From: a virus
Virus record (IMG/VR): IMGVR_UViG_3300012582_000194
Coordinates: 186,001-250,000 of that record
DNA: 64,000 nucleotides
Reading direction: 5' to 3' (one strand)
Below, piece after piece: positions 31,617 through 39,886 of the stretch (the first letter of the stretch is position 1; every line of letters starts with the position of its first letter). The notes beneath the pieces are model-generated. The model saw only the letters and a program-made list of their open reading frames with translations, searched no databases and was not told where the DNA came from. Made by a program: the position numbers and the translations under genes.

Positions 31617-31868
31617 ATGAATGATGAAATAATAGGTAATATATTAAAAAGTAATGTACTCTATTGTAAAGAAAATTATTATCCTTTTATTAAAGGTAGA
31701 ATATACAGATGTGTAATAACAAATTTTAGTATAGTTATTACAATAGAAAGCAACTGCGGAAATCATAGATATTTTATAATAGATATTAAAGATAGTATGA
31801 ATAAACTACTAAATCATTTTACTACTGTTCAAGAACATAGAGAATCTATCATCAAAGATTTATTATGA
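31617..31868 (+). CDS. Tagged protein of the LICxKTH family (outlier)
   Basis: 83 residues from MNDEIIGNILKSN (the upstream ATG at 31539 adds an unlikely hydrophobic extension). FIKGRIYRCVI core and tail NHFTTVQEHRESIIKDLL. Isolated from the main array but with the same TTATGA junction to the next gene. Confidence 0.75.
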   Translation: MNDEIIGNILKSNVLYCKENYYPFIKGRIYRCVITNFSIVITIESNCGNHRYFIIDIKDSMNKLLNHFTTVQEHRESIIKDLL

Positions 31869-31990
31869 AAATAGATAAAATAGAATTAGATTCTCTAAAT
31901 AGAATGTTAAGAGTTGGTTTTGGTAAACATAATGGGAGATGGTTTTTCAGAATTGATTTATGGTTTGTCGGATATAGAATAACCAAATAA
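31865..31990 (+). CDS. Small hypothetical protein
   Basis: 41 residues, basic and aromatic (GRWFFRIDLWFVGYRITK). Starts in the TTATGA overlap. Unrecognised. Confidence 0.55.
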   Translation: MKIDKIELDSLNRMLRVGFGKHNGRWFFRIDLWFVGYRITK

Positions 31991-31994
31991 ATAT

Positions 31995-32186
31995 ATGGAT
32001 AAAATTACAGTAATTAAAGCATTTAAGTCTCATGGAATACAATTCAAGAAAGGTGATGTTTTCTATGGGCGATGGGTATATGCATCCAATCTTAATAAAG
32101 ATAAAATACTACCATTAGTCGTAGCATGTAATTATTCGTATGGTCCCTTCCTATTACCTAAAGAAAACTTTATAAAAAATGATTAA
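31995..32186 (+). CDS. Hypothetical protein
   Basis: 63 residues, single small beta domain (FKKGDVFYGRW). Overlaps the next gene by 8 bases. Unrecognised. Confidence 0.65.
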   Translation: MDKITVIKAFKSHGIQFKKGDVFYGRWVYASNLNKDKILPLVVACNYSYGPFLLPKENFIKND

Positions 32187-32403
32187 GAAGATATTAAGAT
32201 GCTTATTTATAGTACAGGAAAGAAGTAATAAAGGTAGAACACCTAAATTGGGGAAAGGTTATTTCACTGCCTATAGATTCAATCCTTACAACCCATTAAG
32301 CTATATCACTGTAGTGATAGCATTAATCATTGGAATTATTCTATATGGTATATTAGGTATTTGGAAAGAAATGGATTCTCAAAATCCTTTTAAATGGAAT
32401 TAA
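32179..32403 (+). CDS. Membrane protein
   Basis: 74 residues: basic N-terminal 40, TM helix (ITVVIALIIGIILYGILGI), short C-terminus. Confidence 0.65.
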   Translation: MIKKILRCLFIVQERSNKGRTPKLGKGYFTAYRFNPYNPLSYITVVIALIIGIILYGILGIWKEMDSQNPFKWN

Positions 32404-32404
32404 T

Positions 32405-32653
32405 ATGAGCTATTCAAAATTCAAATCTATTTTAAATAAAAACATCTGTTATGATGGATTACAAGATTATACAGTTGAAAATGTATTAGTAGAATACTTA
32501 AAAATATTAGGCAATACAGAAGATGTAGAAAAGAGTGCTGAATTTTATTCTACACATGTATCAAATGGTATAGACGAAGATAGAGAGCGAGCTAAACAAG
32601 ATTATATAGCTGGCGTTAATTATATTATTAATCAATTTTTAAATAGAGATTAA
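32405..32653 (+). CDS. Hypothetical protein
   Basis: 82 residues, helical and acidic (VENVLVEYLKILGNTEDVEKS). Unrecognised. Confidence 0.65.
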   Translation: MSYSKFKSILNKNICYDGLQDYTVENVLVEYLKILGNTEDVEKSAEFYSTHVSNGIDEDRERAKQDYIAGVNYIINQFLNRD

Positions 32654-32655
32654 CT

Positions 32656-32979
32656 ATGATAGGAACAGAAAGAGTAGTATATAATGTAATGTCCATATGG
32701 GCGTTTGAATGGTATGTGAAAGATTATTTAGATATTAATATAGTAGATGTATTAGAAGAGTTTGGTGGTGCTAAAGATATACGTATAGGCAGTCTTATCG
32801 AACAAGGAATTTCTAAAAGTATAGCATTTGAATTTAATATCACACAGGATAAATTAGATGTACATGGAGATAATTTATCATATGATTCTAAAACAGAATA
32901 CTATTTATATTCGTTATGTTCTAAAGGACTTATTCAACCAGGTAAATATCTGTTAAATTCTATAATTGAAGTATTATGA
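32656..32979 (+). CDS. Hypothetical protein
   Basis: 107 residues, alpha/beta; VLEEFGGAKDIRIG. Coupled to 32976-33086. Unrecognised. Confidence 0.65.
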   Translation: MIGTERVVYNVMSIWAFEWYVKDYLDINIVDVLEEFGGAKDIRIGSLIEQGISKSIAFEFNITQDKLDVHGDNLSYDSKTEYYLYSLCSKGLIQPGKYLLNSIIEVL

Positions 32980-33086
32980 AAAAATCATTAATTATTGTAA
33001 TAATAGCATCCCTATTAATATTGCTTGTTTTAGGTTCTCTATATTCTGTGTATTGGACATTTACACAACTTGATATGCCTATTTAA
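32976..33086 (+). CDS. Small membrane protein, SVYWxFxQLxMP ending
   Basis: 36 residues: one TM helix and LYSVYWTFTQLDMPI; same ending as 24308-24490. ATG overlaps the previous stop. Confidence 0.6.
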   Translation: MKKSLIIVIIASLLILLVLGSLYSVYWTFTQLDMPI

Positions 33087-33101
33087 TTTAAATAATTAAT
33101 T

Positions 33102-33302
33102 ATGAAAAACTCGTATCATAAAATTTTAATACAAAATATGAAAAATGGTTCATATGGTGAATTACCACCAAGAATAAATAGAGTAACTAATCCATCTAAT
33201 TTAAAGCAAATACGAACTGATACTAAATCAGAAATTACTTGGAATACTATTATATTATATGCTGTATTATTTACAACAGCCATTATAACAATTATTAATT
33301 AA
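33102..33302 (+). CDS. Tail-anchored small protein
   Basis: 66 residues: basic N-terminal 45 residues, C-terminal TM helix (TIILYAVLFTTAIITII). Confidence 0.65.
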   Translation: MKNSYHKILIQNMKNGSYGELPPRINRVTNPSNLKQIRTDTKSEITWNTIILYAVLFTTAIITIIN

Positions 33303-33505
33303 TATTAAAACATATTTTAAAATTTATCGTTTAATATAGTATGCGCAAACATCGCATCATATGGTATCTCGAATATTATCATATGTTAATTTAAGGCTTT
33401 TTATTGATGGTTTACATCTTTTTGTCGCGGAAACAGTATCCCATGCAGCCTTTTTTAGTAATAAGAAAGCAGGACTATTGGAGAAATTCAATAGTCTGTT
33501 TTTAT
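33303..33505 (+). ncRNA. Probable structured ncRNA/3' region with own terminator
   Basis: No plausible gene: the open frame through it lacks homology to its own 3' part, whose real start is 33568. Hairpin ATGCG/CGCAT (33341-33357), pairing AAGGCT/AGCCTT spanning roughly 33393-33453, then a strong terminator. GC above background. Confidence 0.5.
33470..33503 (+). terminator. Rho-independent terminator
   Basis: CAGGACTATTG (33470-33480), 8-base loop, CAATAGTCTG (33489-33498), T-run. Confidence 0.85.
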
Positions 33506-33510
33506 TTAAA

Positions 33511-33542
33511 TTTGGATTTGATTGTAAAATTTTATATATTTG
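33511..33542 (+). promoter_or_regulatory. Bacteroidetes-type promoter
   Basis: TTTG (33511-33514), 20 bases, TATATTTG (33535-33542); immediately after the terminator and 25 bases before ATG 33568. Confidence 0.85.
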
Positions 33543-33567
33543 GTGTTATAAAAATAAACTACAAAAT

Positions 33568-33801
33568 ATGAGCGTAATAAATGAAATACTTGATGGTAAT
33601 TATCAGTTAATTAAAACTCTTTTAACAGATGATGTAGAAATTCTTATCGAACATGTTAAATTAATGGAAGAAAATGATAAGTTAGACTTTATAACAAACA
33701 TTGTTGATGAAGAAATTTTTGATGTTTACCCAGTTGGTTCACTTAAAAAATTTCTATTAAGCTTTAAAGATGAATTGGTAAAAATTTCAGATAGAAGTTA
33801 A
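33568..33801 (+). CDS. Small protein, 'INEILxGNYxLI' family
   Basis: 77 residues. INEILDGNYQLIKTL, LDFITNIVD, FLLSFKDELVKIS match 34225-34503 and, in the last part, 45697-46194. This start, not 33361, fits the promoter and paralogue length. Ends in a 1-base overlap with denV. Confidence 0.75.
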   Translation: MSVINEILDGNYQLIKTLLTDDVEILIEHVKLMEENDKLDFITNIVDEEIFDVYPVGSLKKFLLSFKDELVKISDRS

Positions 33802-34217
33802 TGACAAGAATTAATGTGGGTATTGCGGTTTCAAAATTAACTGACCAACATCTATTAGCAGAACATAGAGAAATTACAAGGATACCTAATGTAATCAAAG
33901 GTAAGTCTATTACTAATACCATTCCTAAGCATTTTAAACTAGGTAAGGGACACGTTATGTTCTTCTATGATAAGATAGGTTATTTATATAATAGATACAT
34001 AGAACTCTACAAAGAATGTCTTAACAGAGGCTTTAATATTGATAGTAAAGAATCTACATTTAATGGACACAATTTAACTATTAATTGGGAAGCCGATATA
34101 GATTGTCGTGCGATATTGATTGAAAGAATATCTAATAGAATATATGATTCTAAACAAATTCCAAGATATTACGGCAAGCCTGTTACTAAAGAAGAAGCTA
34201 TAAATTTATTAAAATAA
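33801..34217 (+). CDS. denV: T4 endonuclease V-like pyrimidine-dimer glycosylase/AP lyase
   Basis: 138 residues, as in T4 (138). MTRIN start gives the catalytic N-terminal Thr2 after Met removal; R3 and catalytic Glu24 (EHREITRIP; T4 Glu23) are present; LGKGHVMFFYDKIGYLYNR, ELYKECLNRGFNI and the end YYGKPV align with DenV. It excises cyclobutane pyrimidine dimers by base flipping and beta-elimination, protecting phage DNA from UV. Flanked by two copies of the INEILxGNY family. Confidence 0.95.
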   Translation: MTRINVGIAVSKLTDQHLLAEHREITRIPNVIKGKSITNTIPKHFKLGKGHVMFFYDKIGYLYNRYIELYKECLNRGFNIDSKESTFNGHNLTINWEADIDCRAILIERISNRIYDSKQIPRYYGKPVTKEEAINLLK

Positions 34218-34224
34218 AAAATAT

Positions 34225-34503
34225 ATGAATGCTATAAATGATTCTGAAACTAATGATTTAGTTAATAATATCAAATTTAGATATATCAATGAAATACTCA
34301 ATGGTAACTATAAATTGATTAATAATATTACTTCTGCTACAGTAGATACTTTTATTAACCATGTTAAAGAAATGAAGGAAGATGAAAGATTGGATTTAAT
34401 TACAAATATTATTGATAATAGAGATAATATTATAGAAGGAAATCTTAAAGTAATTCTTTTAAACTTTAAATCTGAATTAGAAAAAATATCTTCAATGAGT
34501 TAA
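34225..34503 (+). CDS. Small protein, 'INEILxGNYxLI' family
   Basis: 92 residues; RYINEILNGNYKLINNI, LDLITNIID, ILLNFKSELEKIS. Paralogue of 33568-33801 on the other side of denV. Confidence 0.75.
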   Translation: MNAINDSETNDLVNNIKFRYINEILNGNYKLINNITSATVDTFINHVKEMKEDERLDLITNIIDNRDNIIEGNLKVILLNFKSELEKISSMS

Positions 34504-34519
34504 TTGTTTCTAACATCTT

Positions 34520-34831
34520 TTAATTAAAATAGTCGGAAATCTCCCTCCTATTTCTTATAATACTTTCTTTAAATTTAATATTTAATTCATCCTTAAAATA
34601 TCCCACATTTATTTCTTTAATTGTACCATCATATTCTTTAAATGATACTACGAACATTGTAGTTTCATTAACTAATAACCAACCACTATTATTAGGATTT
34701 ACCTTTATTTTTTCAGAAATAAAATATTTTTCGCACATAAAAATGTATTGATTAACATTCAATGCAATATTACTTATCCCAAATAGTCTATTGTGTATTT
34801 CAGATTCTCTAGATTCTCTATCGTGTTTCAT
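34520..34831 (-). CDS. Hypothetical protein with degenerate tail
   Basis: 103 residues; ends ESIIRNRREISDYFN, a possible degenerate class A tail. Central beta-rich domain. Overlaps the zincin gene by 14 bases. Confidence 0.6.
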   Translation of the reverse strand: MKHDRESRESEIHNRLFGISNIALNVNQYIFMCEKYFISEKIKVNPNNSGWLLVNETTMFVVSFKEYDGTIKEINVGYFKDELNIKFKESIIRNRREISDYFN

Positions 34832-35447
34832 TATAAAATTCTTTAAATAGTTTTATTTTCTCAACACATTCTTTACCATATTCCTCACCACTTAAATATG
34901 CTGCACCAGTTTCGGCGAAATCTTCTTTTATATTAGTAGTTGCATAGTTAGATACAAATTGATAATCGAGACTCTCCCATCTATCTTTATATTTACTATC
35001 GAATAACTTACGATTATCAAAGTATAAAGCATGACAACATTCATGTAATAAAGTGCGTAAATGTCTATGATTTTTAGATGCTATTAAAATAGTAGATACA
35101 CTTTTACCACTATTATGATGAGTAGTATAACATAAACCAATAGTAGATTCACCATCACCAGTATCAAACTCGGATGAGTTAGAAATAATAATTTCTTCTA
35201 TAGCCTTTATCTGATTGAGGGTGAATTTTTGAGAAAGTAGCTTTTTATACTCTTTCTCATAATTTTCAAACTCTTTTTCATCAGTCATTAACATTTCATC
35301 ACCAATAGGAATCCTCCTACTGCTCTCTACATATTTTAAACCAGTATATTGTTTATTATTGCTATGACTTATACCGTAGTATATAGAATATAAAAAGGAC
35401 ACAGATAGTAGTAACACTATACTCAATAAAGGTGTATATTTTCTCAT
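34818..35447 (-). CDS. Membrane-anchored zincin-like metalloprotease
   Basis: 209 residues. N-terminal signal anchor (LLSIVLLLSVSFLYSIYYG), then a zinc-binding HECCH (135-139) and a downstream EDFAE (175-179), compatible with a gluzincin third ligand, in a YATTNIKEDFAET context like anthrax-lethal-factor-type peptidases. Likely faces the periplasm. Substrate unknown. Start at 35447, 3 bases after a TATATTTG box (weak -33). Confidence 0.75.
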   Translation of the reverse strand: MRKYTPLLSIVLLLSVSFLYSIYYGISHSNNKQYTGLKYVESSRRIPIGDEMLMTDEKEFENYEKEYKKLLSQKFTLNQIKAIEEIIISNSSEFDTGDGESTIGLCYTTHHNSGKSVSTILIASKNHRHLRTLLHECCHALYFDNRKLFDSKYKDRWESLDYQFVSNYATTNIKEDFAETGAAYLSGEEYGKECVEKIKLFKEFYNETR

Positions 35448-35450
35448 ATT

Positions 35451-35458
35451 CAAATATA
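35451..35458 (-). promoter_or_regulatory. -7 box only
   Basis: TATATTTG 3 bases before ATG 35447; the -33 position reads TTTT, so a weak promoter. Confidence 0.45.
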
Positions 35459-35482
35459 CACAAAAAATTTGATATATTAAAA

Positions 35483-35803
35483 TTATTTATATAGATTATC
35501 TATTCTTTTCTTCCTTTTAGTCAAAGCATCGTCACCACCATACATCATGGTTCTATATTTTTGATATTGATATTCAAATGAATTTTCAAATATTATATTA
35601 CTATAACCATACGTCTTATCAACCAAATCATTAGAATAATCTGATATAGGATCAGCAGATATTACGATTCTATCAGATGTAATTTGTTCAGTATCAGGCA
35701 CAGTATAGCATATTAATTCACTTTCTCTAATAGAATTCGATAAATAATTATTAAGATATTCTACTACATCTATTCCCACTGTTGATTTATTTTTATCTTT
35801 CAT
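35483..35803 (-). CDS. Tagged hypothetical protein
   Basis: 106 residues; body not related to the barrels, end LTKRKKRIDNLYK (class A). Contains YLNNYLSNSIRESELICYTVP. Unrecognised. Confidence 0.75.
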   Translation of the reverse strand: MKDKNKSTVGIDVVEYLNNYLSNSIRESELICYTVPDTEQITSDRIVISADPISDYSNDLVDKTYGYSNIIFENSFEYQYQKYRTMMYGGDDALTKRKKRIDNLYK

Positions 35804-35821
35804 ATTATGTCATTTAAAATT

Positions 35822-36175
35822 TTAAATATTATTATCAATGATATACAACCTATGTTCTGTGATAGTCATATAGTTATTCATAATGTAATCCACTGTATGA
35901 TTAAAATATGATGCAACATAATATCGTTTATTATCCTCGTTAATAAAAATGGTAATAAAATCCTTTTCTAACTTAAAAAGATAATGCGTTTCAATAGATA
36001 CTTTCTTACCTGTTTTTTTAGAATAAATATGATTTAATCCTATGAACTTTTTTAACTTCTGATAATTTATAGCACAATCTTTATCATATTTTTTATTTAC
36101 AGACTTTTTTCGATCAAAAAATGTGTATATAAAATCAATAATATTAAAATATAGGCTGTATATCTTTTTAATCAT
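35822..36175 (-). CDS. Class B tagged protein, KKFIGL family
   Basis: 117 residues. LKKFIGLNHIYSKKTGKKV core and tail NNYMTITEHRLYIIDNNI. Has an extra N-terminal hydrophobic segment (YSLYFNIIDFIYTFF), possibly a membrane anchor. Related to the next two genes. Confidence 0.75.
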   Translation of the reverse strand: MIKKIYSLYFNIIDFIYTFFDRKKSVNKKYDKDCAINYQKLKKFIGLNHIYSKKTGKKVSIETHYLFKLEKDFITIFINEDNKRYYVASYFNHTVDYIMNNYMTITEHRLYIIDNNI

Positions 36176-36425
36176 TACATAATTTATTTATAATAGTTTC
36201 TCTATGTTCAGATGGTGTTATATAGTTATCCAATACGTATTTCACATGTGTATCAAAACTAGAAGTATAAAAATCTCTATTAACATGATCATGAACATGA
36301 ATTATATATGGTTCAAATTTATGAAAATCTCTCACTGAAACAAAAACCTTCTCACCAGTAGATTTACGATATATGTATTTTAAACCAATGAACTTTTTAA
36401 ACTTATTATAACTTTCTTTACTCAT
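36168..36425 (-). CDS. Class B tagged protein, KKFIGL family
   Basis: 85 residues: FKKFIGLKYIYRKSTGEKV, tail DNYITPSEHRETIINKLCND. Confidence 0.75.
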   Translation of the reverse strand: MSKESYNKFKKFIGLKYIYRKSTGEKVFVSVRDFHKFEPYIIHVHDHVNRDFYTSSFDTHVKYVLDNYITPSEHRETIINKLCND

Positions 36426-36694
36426 AATAACTCATTTATAATAGCTTCTCTATGTTCTGTAATAGTCAAGTAATTACTTAATAGTCGTTCCACATCTTCG
36501 TTATATAAAGAATTAAAAAGATGTATTCCATCACCAACTAGTATGTGAATACTATAGTCATAAATGTTATATTTAATCGGAATTTTAATACCTCTATATT
36601 TACAATATACGAATTTATCTTTTATAAACTTTTCGAATATTGAATAATTTATAGCACGTTGTTTAGTATTAATACTATCTATCATACCGCTCAT
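36422..36694 (-). CDS. Class B tagged protein, KKFIGL family
   Basis: 90 residues: FEKFIKDKFVYCKYRGIKI, tail SNYLTITEHREAIINELL. 4-base overlaps on both sides. Confidence 0.75.
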   Translation of the reverse strand: MSGMIDSINTKQRAINYSIFEKFIKDKFVYCKYRGIKIPIKYNIYDYSIHILVGDGIHLFNSLYNEDVERLLSNYLTITEHREAIINELL

Positions 36695-36861
36695 TTTTTA
36701 TAAACATCTACATCTATAAAATACTTCTCATTACACTCTGCGCTATAATTACCATCCAATGATATTACAAAACATAATCCACTAAGTCTAGTAGCAAGTA
36801 TTCTATACTTCTCATTCTTGATTAAACTACTATTAGTTTCACCTATATACACTCTAACCAT
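36691..36861 (-). CDS. Small hypothetical protein
   Basis: 56 residues, beta-rich (VRVYIGETN, EKYRILATRLSGLCFVI). Stop TGA overlaps the next ATG. No tag. Confidence 0.65.
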   Translation of the reverse strand: MVRVYIGETNSSLIKNEKYRILATRLSGLCFVISLDGNYSAECNEKYFIDVDVYKK

Positions 36862-36864
36862 ATA

Positions 36865-37032
36865 TCAATTTGTTTTACCTATTAAAGGTAATAACTTAAT
36901 ATAGTTTAACGCATACAGATGTTTAGGTACTGTATGATTCCACTCTTTTTTAATGGATATTTTATGATTAGATGTTGCTAATAAAACAACTATAATAGCA
37001 AACATTAAATACGCGATAAGTTTTAATTTCAT
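36865..37032 (-). CDS. Small protein with N-terminal signal/TM
   Basis: 55 residues: MKLKLIAYLMFAIIVVLLATS then a polar, aromatic tail. Probably secreted or membrane anchored. Confidence 0.6.
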   Translation of the reverse strand: MKLKLIAYLMFAIIVVLLATSNHKISIKKEWNHTVPKHLYALNYIKLLPLIGKTN

Positions 37033-37040
37033 ATTTTACA

Positions 37041-37250
37041 TTAATCTAAATTCAATTTATTTATTCTATATCGTCTATAATCACTTACCTTAATAAACAA
37101 ATGACATTTCTGTATACCACCATATCCACTCGCACCACCATCAAAAGTCATATACCATGTATTATTTATTTCACCACACGCTCTAACAGTATATACAACT
37201 TCAGAATTCTTTATGGATACTACTCTATCCCCTATATTAAATGGTTTCAT
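37041..37250 (-). CDS. SH3-like tagged protein
   Basis: 69 residues: MKPFNIGDRVVSI, YTVRACGE, tail SDYRRYRINKLNLD. Minus-strand relative of the 18056-20068 family. Confidence 0.8.
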   Translation of the reverse strand: MKPFNIGDRVVSIKNSEVVYTVRACGEINNTWYMTFDGGASGYGGIQKCHLFIKVSDYRRYRINKLNLD

Positions 37251-37252
37251 AA

Positions 37253-37930
37253 TTAATCTTGAATAAATTCTGCTATTGTATGTTGTCTACACCATTGTTT
37301 ATAATTTTGTATACCTAATTTATCAGCTATTAAATTAATAACATATTTCTCAATATCTTTATAGTTTTTATGTGCGCTTAATGATGCATAAATTATAGAA
37401 AGAGTATATGCATTAATATATTCTTTTGATGATACATCAACATTTGGAATATATTTAACTATAAAGTCTACATTTACTTCTCTTTTACCATCTGTCATAT
37501 AATCAAGTAAAAATAGAGAATATTGATATTCTTTAGTTGATGCTATAACATCATATTTTTTATTGAAATTAGTTTCATCCCATGGTGTTCCACGCTCAAT
37601 CATATGTAATCTCTCACATTCATAAGTATGATCCCAAGAAGCACCATATACACTTATAAGTTTTACTGTAGGTGTAATTGTTGTAAATAATATATTAACT
37701 TTATTATGTGTAAAATAATCAGATAATTTATCTACAATAAGTGTACCTATTATTATTTTTTCAAATTCAGAAAAAGTGGAAATGATTTGATTATATTTTT
37801 GTATTTCAGAGTCTTCTATAGATAAAATTATTGGTGGTGTATCAATTACATCATCATTTTCATAGTTCTTCACTACTTTTCTCATCCAATTAAGTACTTC
37901 TTCAAATTGTGTATGTAATTTTAATTTCAT
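37253..37930 (-). CDS. Hypothetical protein, tandem duplicate 1
   Basis: 225 residues. FSEFEKIIIGTLIVDKL, STKEYQYSLFLLDYMTDGKREVN, ADKLGIQNYKQWCR. Roughly half identical to 37941-38612. Helical; unrecognised. Confidence 0.75.
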   Translation of the reverse strand: MKLKLHTQFEEVLNWMRKVVKNYENDDVIDTPPIILSIEDSEIQKYNQIISTFSEFEKIIIGTLIVDKLSDYFTHNKVNILFTTITPTVKLISVYGASWDHTYECERLHMIERGTPWDETNFNKKYDVIASTKEYQYSLFLLDYMTDGKREVNVDFIVKYIPNVDVSSKEYINAYTLSIIYASLSAHKNYKDIEKYVINLIADKLGIQNYKQWCRQHTIAEFIQD

Positions 37931-37940
37931 ATTTTAATAA

Positions 37941-38612
37941 TTAATCTTCTATAATATCTGCTAAAATAACTCGTCTACACCATTTTTTATAGCTATATAC
38001 TTCTAATCTTTCAGCTATTAAATCTAACATATATTGGGATGCTTTATTCTTATCAATAGATATAGTATTGTAAATAACAGAAATTGCAAATAAGTTAACT
38101 ATTTCATTTGCTGGTACGTCTAAATTAGATACATTAATTTCTCTATTACCATCAGTTATGTAGTCTAATAGAAATAATGAATATTGATATTCTTTAGTTG
38201 ATGAAACTCTATTATATGTTTCTTCGAATGTTTCTTTTACCCATACATTTTTTTCTTCATTAAAGATTGCCTTTTCCCATGGTGTATGAGCATCTAATTT
38301 CTTTTTTTCGTATGTATCTGACCACGTATCACCATACGAAATATCTGATAGTAATTTGAGTACACTTATAACACTTTTTAATATGATTTCTATTTTATCA
38401 TCATTTATATAATAATGTGAAGAATCTATTATATGTGAAGCGATTAATATTTTCTCATATTCAGAGAAATTACTTATGTTATTTGCATATTTTTGTATTA
38501 TGACATCATCTACACAAAGAAGAAATGTTAAATCTGTTTCTGAATTCAGAAATATATTATTCCTTACCCAATTAAATGTTTCTTCAAATAGTGGATTTAC
38601 GTTAAATTTCAT
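37941..38612 (-). CDS. Hypothetical protein, tandem duplicate 2
   Basis: 223 residues. FSEYEKILIASHIIDS, STKEYQYSLFLLDYITDGNREIN, AERLEVYSYKKWCR. Recent tandem duplication with 37253-37930. Confidence 0.75.
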   Translation of the reverse strand: MKFNVNPLFEETFNWVRNNIFLNSETDLTFLLCVDDVIIQKYANNISNFSEYEKILIASHIIDSSHYYINDDKIEIILKSVISVLKLLSDISYGDTWSDTYEKKKLDAHTPWEKAIFNEEKNVWVKETFEETYNRVSSTKEYQYSLFLLDYITDGNREINVSNLDVPANEIVNLFAISVIYNTISIDKNKASQYMLDLIAERLEVYSYKKWCRRVILADIIED

Positions 38613-38635
38613 ATTATTTGATTTAGGTATTATAT

Positions 38636-38862
38636 AAAATCTGATAGGTAATGTTTTAAAATAGAGATATTATTTCGATAATAATGACCTGGTTTGAGCT
38701 TCTAAAATTTTTCTTCCTTCGGAAGAGCGGGAAAGGAGGACCGAGTATTTCCCTAATATTGTGAATATTCTGTTATTAATATGTCATTTATTCGGTAATA
38801 AATGGTATATGTCCAATATTCTTAATGCTTTATTTAAACAATAAAAATGCAATATATACAAT
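38636..38862. ncRNA. Structured divergent intergenic region
   Basis: 227 bases between divergent genes. Stems: CTTCC-TTC-GGAAG (38713-38725), GGGAAA/TTTCCC (38729-38753) with AGGAGG exposed in its loop, AATATT/AATATT (38756-38770), and an 8-bp hairpin CATTTATT/AATAAATG (38785-38804). Possibly an ncRNA or leader; strand unresolved. Confidence 0.45.
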
Positions 38863-39153
38863 ATGAAGCACTTTAAACTATTTGAGAATTATAATATAGA
38901 TAAGAATCAATCTGTATACGGATATTGGGATTTAGCAAATGCTTTAGATATTACAAAATTAGTAACCTTTCTTAAAGATAATAATGTAACCTACAAATAC
39001 GATAAATATTCTAATAAATTAGAAATTGAAGTTGAAACTATGGATAAAGACATTCACAGTCTTATACTAACAGAATTAGATAAAATTGAAAGTGATACAA
39101 CCGAATCAACAACAGATGATGTTATCTTAATAACTCCTATAAAATATTATTAA
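38863..39153 (+). CDS. N-tagged hypothetical protein
   Basis: 96 residues. Start MKHFKLFENYN is the shared N-terminal tag. The rest is a small acidic alpha/beta domain (LVTFLKDNNVTYKYD). Upstream ATATATACAAT is identical to that of 61266. Proposed packaged protein (inference). Confidence 0.75.
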   Translation: MKHFKLFENYNIDKNQSVYGYWDLANALDITKLVTFLKDNNVTYKYDKYSNKLEIEVETMDKDIHSLILTELDKIESDTTESTTDDVILITPIKYY

Positions 39154-39155
39154 TT

Positions 39156-39545
39156 ATGAAGTATTTAAAACTATACGAAAACTTCTCAGAGGATTGGGAC
39201 GATGAAGAACCCGAAGATTGGGATAATGAAGACGAAGAAGAGGAAGAATTCTATGATATGTTTACTACATACAAAGACAAGTTTACTATCATAAATTTCA
39301 AACATTTAATAGAATTATTTAAAAATCATGGTATAAATCTTACCAAAGAAAATTTCTTTATTGATGATGATAGACTACATATTTTTAATAAGCAGTTAAT
39401 ATTTAATGAATCTATAATTAATATTAGTATTATTTTAAAGAGTTATGATGAAGTAAAAGAATGTGGTTTAACATCAAATAGACATTTCATAATCAATTTC
39501 TATCATCCTATAAAAATGTTAGAACATTGGTGGGGAAATCTATAG
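39156..39545 (+). CDS. N-tagged acidic protein
   Basis: 129 residues. MKYLKLYENFSEDWDDEE followed by a very acidic linker (to about residue 30), then an alpha/beta domain (FKHLIELFKNHGINLT). Same operon as 38863-39153; N-terminus nearly identical to 54686-55114. Confidence 0.75.
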   Translation: MKYLKLYENFSEDWDDEEPEDWDNEDEEEEEFYDMFTTYKDKFTIINFKHLIELFKNHGINLTKENFFIDDDRLHIFNKQLIFNESIINISIILKSYDEVKECGLTSNRHFIINFYHPIKMLEHWWGNL

Positions 39546-39554
39546 TTCCGATAT

Positions 39555-39582
39555 AAAGGGAGTTTTTTAAGTTCCCTTTTTT
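39555..39582. terminator. Bidirectional terminator
   Basis: AAAGGGA/TCCCTTT stem with T-run between convergent genes. Confidence 0.85.
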
Positions 39583-39583
39583 A

Positions 39584-39802
39584 TTACTGTAAAACTTTCA
39601 AATTATAAACATCTTTAATACTTTTACATGGTAAAGGTGTATATATACCATTGGGTTTAGATAAAAGGTGTTCATTTAGCTTATCCATTGCATCTTGCTT
39701 AGATGTAGCTTTTACGATAGTTTCACCATATTCATATCTATCTGTTACGAAGTATTGATGCATTATTTTATACATTCCTTCTTCTTCTATAAATTGTACC
39801 AT
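39584..39802 (-). CDS. Hypothetical protein
   Basis: 72 residues (alternative start MYKIMHQYF at Met10). ETIVKATSKQDAMDKLNEHLL. Unrecognised. Confidence 0.65.
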   Translation of the reverse strand: MVQFIEEEGMYKIMHQYFVTDRYEYGETIVKATSKQDAMDKLNEHLLSKPNGIYTPLPCKSIKDVYNLKVLQ

Positions 39803-39822
39803 AATGTTTTTGTTTTATAATA

Positions 39823-39854
39823 CAAAGATAAAAAGAATTGTAGTCTAATACAAA
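39823..39854 (-). promoter_or_regulatory. Bacteroidetes-type promoter
   Basis: TTTG (39851-39854), 20 bases, TATCTTTG (39823-39830), minus strand. Confidence 0.8.
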
Positions 39855-39886
39855 CTTTTTTAACATTTTTTCTATATAAATAGATT

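Noticed and set aside
33361-33567. N-terminal extension of the 33568 gene
   Set aside because: It would span a terminator and a promoter, and the paralogue at 34225 lacks such an extension.
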